From NCBI RefSeq assembly GCF_018143015.1, contig NC_054742.1, positions 55,809,195-55,873,194 of the forward strand: a DNA stretch of 64,000 nucleotides, read 5' to 3'. The notes under the pieces are model-generated. The model saw only the letters and a list, made by a program, of their open reading frames with translations. It was not told where the DNA came from and did no database searches. Every line of letters starts with the position of its first letter. Position 1 is the first letter of the stretch. This DNA is from Lytechinus variegatus. Lineage: Eukaryota > Echinodermata > Echinoidea > Temnopleuroida > Toxopneustidae. This document shows positions 12,978 to 24,900 of the stretch, piece by piece. A program made the translations under genes and the position numbers.

Positions 12978-15900
12978 GTAGGAATATAGATTGGAATTGG
13001 ATATTGTCATATTCATGTTATTTGATTATATCACTGAGGTCGAGCTGAGAAATAAAGTAAAATAATGTAACCGAACAACCAAACAAGCATTAACTGATCT
13101 TTATTCATATCTGCTTGGTTACGTTATCTTTGTTTTGTTTTTAGAATTAAATTATGAATTCCTCAGTGCTGTTTCTTTTTTGGGGGTGGGGGCCGGGGGA
13201 TTCCCACGGCGCCCCCCTCAAATATGAGTATTACAATAGTTCTTTGACCATGCAATCATCTTCTTTTCAATACATTTTCTTGTATTACCTTTATATTTCC
13301 CTTTTCTTAATCCTATCTACATACTATACATGTAGGTCAATTTTATATGAAATTTCACTTATCCTTATCACAATTCCTTCCCTTCCACAATTTTTCCATC
13401 TTTTTATTTAATGAGCAAAATAGAAGCTTCTGCAATAATAGACAGCTGGCAGCCGTCTGTTTCGAGGAGTTTTTTAACATTTTTTTTAAAGTCTCCTCGT
13501 ACACAGACGGCTCGCTATCGTGCACCCACCATTGGGGACTTGCAATGCAAAATCCCCCCATCGGGGCTCTTCAATTTTTGTCTTTAATGAATAAAAATTT
13601 TGAAAATTAATGCGACCAAAATGCAAATTTATATTCCCTCTTGGCATTAATTGCCAAAAAACGGAGAAAAATCAAGTTAAAAGGAACAAAAACAGTGACT
13701 TACTTCGGCTGTCACGCAAATTCACTTCCCCGTTTTATCCGATCTTAAGTACATAAACATATGGCCATTGAGTCCCCTGTACGGATCGCGCTAGAACTTC
13801 GGTCTCTGTATTTGGTGAGTGAAGCCAACGGAGTTCAGCTGAACAACCAACAAAACAGAGACCGAAGCTTTTGGTCTACTGCAATAACTATAATCATAAT
13901 TATTTTAAACATTCTTCTGATATTGCCATTATTTTTGTATTCATATTGCCCCCCCCAAAAAAAAAGTATTATTTATTTCGTTTGCTCTGCATATGTTGTT
14001 AAATACAATTTCCATATCATTCTCATTAATTGCTGTATTAAATTTTATGGAATAGAAATTGAGATTAAAAATATATATAATTACAAGTAAATGAATTGAA
14101 TTGACTTTCTAACATAGCTAGGGAATTAATGCAGCAATAGTGATCTCTGAAATTTATCAATTCAATATTTCTTTGCAGGGTCATAAAAGAACAAATTGGA
14201 GGACGAGATGGTTTGTTTTAACCAATGATTCCATTGCATACTATAAGCAAACTTCAGATGCCCTCCCTGCAGGGGTCGTTGAACTTCGAGGCTGTTCTGT
14301 CATTTCACCTTGTCTACAATATGCAAATAAGAAAGGAGTAAGTATATTAGATTTTAATATGGGGAAACACTTTGACAAGTCCAAATAGTGTAGGTCAAGC
14401 TAAACTGACAAGGATGGTGTTGAATATAATGATCATAATCAAGTTGATAATGATGATGTTGGAGATGATGATGATGGCGATGATCAAGATGATGACGAGG
14501 ATGATGATGATGGTGATAATCAAGACAATGAGGAGGATGATGATGATGGTGATAATTGAGATAATAACGAGGATGATGGTGATGATGATGAATGTGATGA
14601 TGGTGATAATGATGATAGTGAATATGGTGATGATGATAATCATCATCATACAGTTATTGGTAATAATAATCATAACAAATTACATAATAGTTGACAATAG
14701 TAATGATAATATAATATATAAATTATTAATTGTTAATTGTTACTGTTAATTAATGATAATAATAATGAATAATGATAAATATAATTTTTAATATAATGAT
14801 TGGTAATAATCATGATAACAATAATAATTATAATAATTAATAATACCATAGATAATAATAAGAAATAATGTATTCAATGATAGAAATAACAATCTTGTAA
14901 AATGATGATCAATACTCATCATTATGATATTTCTAACCAAATATTCAATCAAATAATTTTGTATCTTTCATCACAGTTTGCATTTATGATAACGAACCAA
15001 GAAGGTCATGAGCTTTTGATGCAAGCCTCAACAGTGGAAGAGAGAGAAGCCTGGGCGAAGGCTATTGGTGCAGCCATCGTTGAATGCGATCGATCCAAGG
15101 AAACAGATGTGGAGTTACATTCACCACAGAGTAAAATAAACTACCAGTAAGTTCACTTTTCACTTCATATGAAACCCATTTCTTATCATGACCCTGGGAA
15201 GTGGGGTGCTGAAGCACCCCAAGATTTGTCTAGGGGTACGTGCTGTGTATGTTATACACCATTGGCGGGCAAGGCAGCACCCCCTGGAAATCAGGTTAGT
15301 ATGCTAAAATGTGAAAATTGAACCAAAATTACCTTCATTTTCATATTTGGAGCAAAATTTTTTGCTTGTCAATTTTTTTTCTTCAAATCAGCACCCCTCT
15401 TAAAAATTGTTTCCAGTGCCCTGTTTTCCATCAATTATCCTCTTTCTATTGTTCTCTCTTCTTTTGCTGTCCACCTCATCTGTATAATTAGATGGAGCAA
15501 AGATATTAGTGGGCACAAAATCAATAGTACTCCCCCCAAAAAAAAGGTTCTTGTTGACCCAAAAGAGCTTGATCACCAAGTACTAAAAATTGACCAGTGA
15601 AAATTATCACACATAATATGGTGATATTTGCTTCCCCCCTCTCCCCCCCAAAAAAAAAATGACAAGGGGGGGGGAGAAGAATTCATTCATTTAAAAAGTG
15701 GGCATAAGAATTACCGGTACATTGATGTGGACATATTCTCAGTGCCCCTTTCTCTCCCAATGTTTATAATTTGTGTAACATTCTTGTACCATTTATCATT
15801 AAGATCATACTTTAGTGTGTGTATTGTGGATACTATATATTCTGGGTTTTTTTATGTGAATGTCATATATCTATATACTTTTGTGTACAAAACTTTCTTT

Positions 15901-18900
15901 TATACAACATACTTTGAGTTCATACCATGCACAATATGTGCCTTAGGGTTACTGATATGTTTGTAATTTTTCTGATCTGAATATCATCTGTAAAGATTTG
16001 TGAGAATTTATGTTGTTTTATTGTTATTTTTTATATTCCCTGGATATCAATATAGAAATTTATTACACAGTTCTAGTTGCAATCATTCGTTTCAGCAATG
16101 GCTCTAACTACTTAGTTGATGTCAATGAAATATCAAAAATAAAAGTAAAATGTGTATTTCCTGTTCTTCTTAAGGTTTAAAAAAAAAACACATCCATAGC
16201 ATATTTCAATCAGGTTACATTTTCAAAAGGAAGTATTTGGTAAACATGCGTCAAGAGATTGAAATCTATATTAGTTGTGTGGTTATATTCCAGTGACATA
16301 CTAAAACTACTATATATCCTCACTATTTTTATTGTAGAGAGAGCTTTTCACAAAGCATGCAAGAGACAACCAAGGAATATAAACATAGTTAAATATGCCA
16401 GAAACAGGAATTGTCTTAAATTTTCTATTGAATACCCGGTACTCAATATTTTTTTTCACAGAAATCAGAACAAACATGTTGAAATTGCAACTTTTTTTTC
16501 CAAAATAGGAATTACCAGTAATATGTTTTGCAAACTGTAGGAAGCTTGAAAGGGTTATATGCATGAAGTGTTTAAATAATTGTATTGAATAGTTTGGATT
16601 TAGGATGAGACAAGTAACAAATTCATTTACTTTTCCATTATAATAGATTTTAACACCAACTTTTTCATGCTGTGATATAGATTATAAATTCACACTTTGT
16701 CAATTAAAAAAAGGTTAACATTTAACCTTCTATTTCAAGAGTTTTCTTTTACACCAAATTATTCATATTGTGATATACAGTGCATATCAAAAAGGTTTAC
16801 ACTTTGAAAAAGCCCTGGGATTAAAAAAATATACAACATGTGGGTAATTTTTTTAAAAAGCCCTGGGAATAAAAAAATATAAAACATGTGGGTAATTTTT
16901 TTGGCATGTATAATCTTGGGTTTGGGTCTCATCTATCCAATAAAAGTAAAAGTTTTGACTGAATGTTACACTTTAGTGCATGAGCACTGTCCATATTTTG
17001 TTAGAATGTGGAAAATATTCAGGATATTACAAATGTATAATTTTGCAGGATTTTTTCTAAGTGTAAACTTTTTTGGGGGGTGAAGATGTATTTATTTTTT
17101 CATTTTATGAAAGGTTGTGTAGAAATGGTTCTGAAATTTGCCCCATGGGCAGGGGTATAGGCTATTTTCATCTTAAAAACTATGTTGGAGATCAAACATA
17201 TATAGTCCAAATATATGGACTCTGATTTGATAAGATTTAATCTGGGCAATGTCATCGTGATAACAAACATCTACATAGACTATAGCCTTAATATATAGCC
17301 CATCAATAAACATGTTGTGTTTACATGCAGTTTAACACTTAAAACAGTTTCAAGTTTCAGCATTAAACTATTGCATTCATCACACATTTGATATCCTGTA
17401 GACTGTAGTAAAATATCATGTACGAAATTGCAAAATCACAAAAAAAATGAATGAAAATTCATGAAGAATCTAAGATGATAAATTCTGGGAGAAGAGGCAT
17501 TCATTGTGCTTGTATGGAGGAGAAATTCTATTTCTTGGGATTTTAATTGAGTCCAAGATAGTTCTTTGAAACCAATGTAGTGGAAGAACTCAAGATTCAG
17601 GGGATATACAATGGCAGATGATTTAATGCTTTCAATACAAAGGATTCAATGGTTTCTAATGAGCTAATATTCAATGGAACAAGAGTGTCATTAAAGTTTC
17701 TCACTGTATGGTGCCCAACTTTAATGGTTTTAATCTTCTTTAAATACCTCTGGTACAATAAAGGCAGTGCTTTCATTCTGTGAAGCGTTGATTTACCATG
17801 AAGAATGACGAATGAGGAAGTAAACCTGAAAGTCCCATTAGGTGGTTTCAAACCGCCTCGATCACAAGAATCCCCGTTAAATTACGAGAACTTTTTAAGG
17901 CTAAAAAATACCCGTTAATTATTCCTGCATTCACACCGCCCCGAAACACATCCTTCGGGATAAGTTCCCGAAGTTACGAGCATGCGCAGTGTGGTCTGAT
18001 AAGCAGGCAAGGCGGGAGATTCAAAATCACTAGCCCAGCAGCCACCCACGCCGCCGCGCCCAACGACACGCTGGGATAAAAGTTCCCGTAATTTGCTTTC
18101 ACATCGCCAAAATACCTGCGACCTTGGAAAAATCCCCACGAAAGTTCTCGTAATTTCGCCAAGTACCTACTATTTAGCGGGTATTTTCTTTCGGGGAAAT
18201 TACGCGTAGTTTGCTTTCAAATTACCAAAATACCTGGTATTTTCTGATCGGGGTAAATTTCCCGATCAGAGAATACCTGGAACTGGCGAACTTCGAGGCG
18301 GTCTGAAACCGCCTATTGTGTCGGTGGATTAGGCATGAATACTTACATTGATCTTTTGACATTCAATATAATCTGCCCTACACAAGCTACCTGACAGAGG
18401 TATAGCCAATTTCCTCTGCCCTGTTGTACTTTTCATTTTGCCTGTACAAATGCATATGTTCATTCATAATTCATGTCAATCATATTCTGCCCAATGCAGT
18501 TTCAAAGGATTGGTTTGATTGACATAATTATGCTCACTTAAAAGGCAATCAAAACAAAAATTTTGTCTAAATGACAAATTAACAAAATGAATGATTATAA
18601 TGGATGTTTGCTCACTCATTAAGCTCTCAAAAATATATTACAAGTGCATCCTACAGGTTAATTGGCCAATACATGTAGCTGGGATATATTATATTATGGG
18701 TACAATCCCCCCTTCCCCATGCTTGACTCATAAGTACATTGTGCACAGAAAAACAGGAAATTTATGAGAGTCTGCACAAAGCTGGTTAATTTCACCTGAA
18801 GTAAATTTGAAAGAAAAAGCAAACAAGTTGTCTTCCAAATGTCTCTTTAGGCGGTGCTGCACCATCCTGAGTTTGCCCAATCTCAAGATTTTAGCCCGAT

Positions 18901-21900
18901 CAGCCCTCTTCGCGATTAATCTCGAGATTCAAGAAACCCCGTCTCCACCATCGCAAGAAGAGCAATTCCTGCTCGAGCGAGGCATCGATGCATTGCCGTG
19001 TATAAATAATCCCGAGTGTGTCTGCACCTACGAATTAGCGCGATAATTCGTGAAATAGTGCGCTATTTTGCAAATAATCCCAAGTTGACTTGGGATTGCA
19101 ATCTCGAGATTAATCCTACGAAATAGCGCGATAATTGCGTCTGCATTGCAAATAATCTCGAGATTGTTCAGATCAGGATAATTTGCCAGATCAGAAAGAG
19201 CATGCTAATTTGAAAACTAGGGATGGTGCAGACGGCCCTTTTGTTCATGTTCATGATGGATGTCAAAGTGATCAGGTAAATAGGATAAATCTTTGCTATT
19301 GGAAGAAATTAATCTACTTTTAGTACCTGAAAATGAGCATCCTTGAATAATATTTGAAATGACTAGTTATTTATTGTTAATATTGTACATTGGGAGTGTG
19401 ATCATCTGATGACTGTGAACTCTTAAATGTGTTTACTTTCATATTTTTCTTGTTCATATCCCTGAATATATTTTTACTTCTCTTTTATTCTTAGCGCTTT
19501 GAAACAAAGCACTTCAAATTGAACATTAAGTTCAGCACGCAGCATATCCATACAGTCTGCATGTCCCAAAATATAGCTCTACCATACATTCTTAAATAAT
19601 GATGCAGGTAAAAACGCTAGGGAGGATTTTGAATAAAGTGCAGCATTTATTTTTACTTCTCAGATTTGTTATAGAAATTTCAACTTTTTGAGATAGTGTT
19701 TTCGTTTTCTTTCACACAATTTGAAAGAAATGTGATGCTAGCCTTAAAAGGGCAAATTCTCAAGATAGTTATATGAATGAATTCTCAATCTTCAATAAAC
19801 AATTATGAACAGTACTCTGTAAAAATTATGAATTTTACAAGGATTTTGACTTTTTAATAGTACAAAGTTTTAACCTCAACATAGTGATCTAGTGGGGTCT
19901 GAAAATGCCAATTCTTTTAAATGCGCAATTCTCTAGAACTTTCAATTGGGTGAAATTCAAAGCTCAATAGCAAAAAATCAAGCACATGAACCCATGTTAT
20001 TTTTTGCATATTTGAAACATTGAGGTGCTGAAGTAACTCTGTGCAAAGTTTTGTGAAAATGACATGAATTCTGTTTAAATGTGGAACGTCCTTATATATC
20101 TAGGCATTCAAAAGCTAATCATATATTCCCATGCATGCAATGCTTGCAAATAAATTGATTTCCTCTAAAAATCTATCACCGATATTCTTCTTCAAAACAA
20201 TATTTGAGAAAATAGAATAAGATAAAAGAAATATGAATGTCTAGAATTTGTTTATATTAGTTTTCTGTATTGTCAAAATACATGCATATCCAAACAAGAC
20301 TTAAGATATTAATAAATATTTGTGAACTGTCATAAAGATTTGTAAAAATTTCTCACGCATTCCTTGCTCAACATTTTTTTAAATGCAAAAAACAGGACGC
20401 ACTTAGCAAAGATAATAAGGAAATATCGATATCGGGAAAGTGAAAGTAAAAATATTGAACATGTTGAAAGAGACAACAAAATGAATTTCGTTTTGAAAGG
20501 AAATAACAATTTTATCAAAATATTGTATTCAGGACATACTTCTTGTTAAAGATGAATTCCAGATGTAAGGTACAAATTGATTTTTTCACAGAATCTATAG
20601 AAATTACGACCCAGGGGCGGTATTCTGAACATTGTCTTTTCTCTATATTTTATGTTATCTCAGAGATATGACAAAGTCGGTATTCTGGTGGATGTCTTAA
20701 CGTTTGTCACAAAAATTGTCATAAATTTTGTCTCTTCTCTTTAGCGCGCAGCAAAAATACGCGGCTTTAAATGCGCGTAATCCTTTTATACAAGCAAAAG
20801 ATATGACAAAAGTTATGACAGGGGGGTAGCAGTCATAAATTTTGTCATATCTTTTAGTACCGAATATCCCGATACCCTGCCGACTGAAATGTCAAGCAAA
20901 TAACTATATAATTTAGATTAGCTTGTGGTATTAGTTTCACTCATCTTCCATGACAATTTTCAATATTATTTTTTCATGCTACAATTAGTTAGACCCTACA
21001 TATTTATTCCTCCTCTTTTTCTCTGTTTTCCTTACTTTTCTACTTCTCCTTTAAAATTCTTCACAGCTCCCCGTCTCTTTTGTAATTAAGCGCATCAATA
21101 TACGCGTAGTTGCGCGATGCCAGAAACAGAATTGGGGATATCCCCTACCTGTCACGGGGCATTCCTATTGGCTAGAAGGGCTCCCACTGGGAACTAACGA
21201 TGATTTTGATTGGATTGCTTCCGAAAAGATGGGCGGGAACTTTGAGAGATATGACAGGGAAAAGACAATGTTCAGAATACCGATTTGTGACAATCATAGC
21301 AGTGTCACATCTCGGAGAGAAATGACAAAATTTATGACAAAAGTTATGACAAAGTTATAGAAATTACGACCCAGGTGTATAACTAGAAATTAAATCATAA
21401 TGGTTTGTAATTAGTTACATGTATGTACATGAAATAAGTGGGGAAAAAACAGCTCCCTTATCAATTCACTGTTTTCTCTGTTTATGTCTACCCCTCTCTT
21501 TATTTCCTTTCTTCTTTTTTTCTGCAATTTCTTTTTTTCTTTTACATACTCATAATTAATTTGACCCCTCTTAGAATTTACAAATTTTTCATACAGGAAT
21601 ATGTCTGAAGCATGCCTGAAACAGATATGATTTTTTTTCAAGTAATTGTGGACAAAATATATAAAAGGCTAAGGGCAATTTGCCCCCATCATGTAAAAAT
21701 AACCCTCATAAGTTTGTAACTATTTCTATCATTCTCTCTTTATTTTTTCTTCTTTGTTTGCTATGTTCCTTTCCTTCATTCTTCTTTCTTTTCTCATTTG
21801 ATTAACCGTTTTCCTTAATTTATTTTTCCATCTCCTCACTAGCTTTTATCTTTAATTTTCTTCTTCCCAATATCTTTTTCCTTCTTCCTGGACTTCATGG

Positions 21901-24900
21901 TTACTAATATATTATTCTCATCATAATCATCAGTGGTGTTATGATTGATGAGCCCCCAAAGGGGGGGGGGGTGCAGTAAAGCACACAGGGGGCAAAATTA
22001 ATTTAAACAATTTTAATCTAGCAAAGCCATAAGAAAACGAAAAATATTCAATTTCATAATGAAAATCTAATTTTGTGATTGATTGACACAATATATTATC
22101 ATATTCACCATTCTTTTGCTCTTTTTCTTCTTGGTTTGGGAACTTTTTAGGGTCCAGTGTCCCCCCCCCCCCTCCTTCACCTTTATGCAAGTGATCCCCT
22201 CTATTATGATTATTGTATATTTCTATTTATTTCCAGTGATTTGGTTGAAGCAATGAAAGACCCTGATGCTGGTATTGAAAGGGGTATGCACAAGGTGGAT
22301 GAGACCACAGTATACAAAGATTGCTTCACAGGTATGGAAAGATGCTTTTACAGTATAACAATATACTCAAAGCTGTAATAATTTATACAAGAATTTAAAT
22401 AAATTAAACAAGCAAAAAACTGAAACTCTCCTCAAATTTGGATTAAAAATAAGCAAGTATTATGATTTATTCAGCAAATAATACAAAAATACATTTTTGT
22501 AACTTGTAAGTTTGAACATTTAATTTTTGTTTCATTTTGACATCCCCCATCATTTCTGCTCAAAGAAGGTGAAAACAGAATTGGCTATTGACTTAATGTG
22601 TGAGAGCTATTTTCCGCTTCTAATTTTGTTACAATCAATTGAGATATTTCTTTCGCTGATAAAATGAAGTGACGAATGTTAGAGAATAAATTTTATAAAA
22701 GGAAAATTTGGCAAGTGGGATGTACACACTATCTTTTCAAAGAGAATAAATGAATACAGCTTACCTCGAAAGAGATAAAGCTGCCTTCAGTTTCAATGCT
22801 TGCTATCATTTCCACCAATAGTAATTATTTGCATATTTATTGTTATTTGTATTTCTTACCCACAGGTAACCAGATGGTTACATGGCTTATAGACTGGTCC
22901 TTTGCTGAAGGTCGAGAGAAAGGCATAGAGATAGGATCAAAGTTACTTACTCAAGCCCTATTACAACCAATGACCTGTGGATTAGATAATGCTGCCTGTC
23001 GTAAAACATTTGTAGATGAAGAGGAGGCCCTCTATAGATTTGTGAGTACCCAGTGCAGCACGTGTGTATTCATGTCTTTTATTCATTATTTCTTTTTTCA
23101 GGGAAAAATGAAGTTCTAAATTTATGATGTATTGATATCATTTTTATCCCTGATGATTTAGCAAGGTTTGAGCATACATATTCAAATAATCTCAGTCAAT
23201 TTGTGGCAGAAATCTGCTTTGTATGACCATTTTGAAAAAAGGTAAATGAATATGAAAATGTAATTTTTTTATTTGGTTGGGAAATTCATTTTGAGTGTAG
23301 AGTCAAACCAAACTTTATGTACAGGTTCGGGGGTGTTTTCTGAAAGGACTTGTTGAATGATTTACCTGACAGTCAATCAACATCAAAGAATGTTGTAAGA
23401 TCCAACAACTTGGTTAGACAAAAAAAGATTAAATGCTCCATTGTCGTAAGTACTTTCATGGAGACAAGAGTATTAATACATAAAAAGAAATGATGTCATG
23501 TTGTATTTTTCCTTTTTATTTGGATTAATTGCAGTCATCACTGAACATGTCCAATTTGAAGAATGTTTTGGACAGTAGTGATTCATCAAGCAGCGACTCT
23601 GAAACAGAAGAGAGATTACCAAAGAAAGGGAAAGATGAACTGCCAATCAAACCATTAAAAGGACATGGAGGAAAGATAGTCAAACAAGGATTTCTACTCA
23701 AAAGGGTATATCTTGTGATCATTATCATGATTATGCATAAGTATATGAATGAATATTTGATAAATAAGATTTTATAGTTTTGTTTTTATTCATTCATTTA
23801 TATTTTCATATTATAATTTCTATTTTATTTCATTTATTAATTTTATTATTTATTCAATATATTTATTTATTATTCATTCATTTTATCTATTATTATTATT
23901 CATTTTTTGGGGGGTACTGGTGTTTTAAAGATGGCCTAGGTAAGAATTGTTTTGCTACTATTAAGCCTGAAGTTGTGAAAGAAATAGTCTTGTGATTAAG
24001 CTTTTATATTACCTATGGATTTATCATTTTTTTAATACAAAAATGTAAAATAAATGCAAAAAAATCTCTATATTGTTGTTGGCTATTACAGTATTTTATT
24101 TCTGTCAGTGAGTCATAGTTCAAGTAAATCAGAAACTTATAAAGCTAGATTTTGCAACAGATTAATTATTACATCTAGTGTTTAATATTGTTTTTCTTGG
24201 AAGTTGTTGTTTTTAATTGTAGTGTTTTGTCAATTTACCAGGAAATTTGTATCATTGCAATATAAAGGTATAATATTTTGAAATGATGTATATATATTTG
24301 TTTCATTCTAGGGACATGTTAGGCATACATGGAAAGCAAGATTATTTGTTCTATGGGATGATCCTGCCTACCTTCAGTATTACAGGGGTTCAAAGGTATA
24401 GTAAAAAAAAAGTTCCTTTCATATATTGTTGTGATAGCCCTCATTCAAGGTAGTAGTTGCATTGGATGTAGCAGCCCCCCCCCACCCAGGGGGGGGGGCA
24501 CCTCATGCACATTCCTGATTTTCAGGGAAAGGGCCCAGTTTGGGTTTAAAAAAAGCAGTAACATCATTGAAATAGAGGGCCATTTAGCATTTTTTCCAGA
24601 AATATTTTTCAGAATAGTACATATCTTTACCGAACAATCCTGAATTATTTTTTCTTATCAAGTTTTTAGGGGGGGGGGGGGGGGGGGGGGGTGAGCGGTT
24701 GGTGAATTTTGCAAGCTTTCCTTCCAAATACCTTTGATAAGGGGTACAATTTTGCTTGCTTCCCTTCCAGAATTCTAATATATAGAGGGGGAGTATTCAT
24801 GATGGCTTCCCTTCCGAAAACATGTAAAACAATAAAAATGTATTAGTAAGCGTTTTGCAAACATCCATCAAAGATTATAAAAAGAGAATTAATTAATTTC

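Noticed and set aside
14372-14749. Met/Ile-rich frames on both strands
   Set aside because: Produced by the GAT/ATG microsatellite in pleckstrin intron 2.
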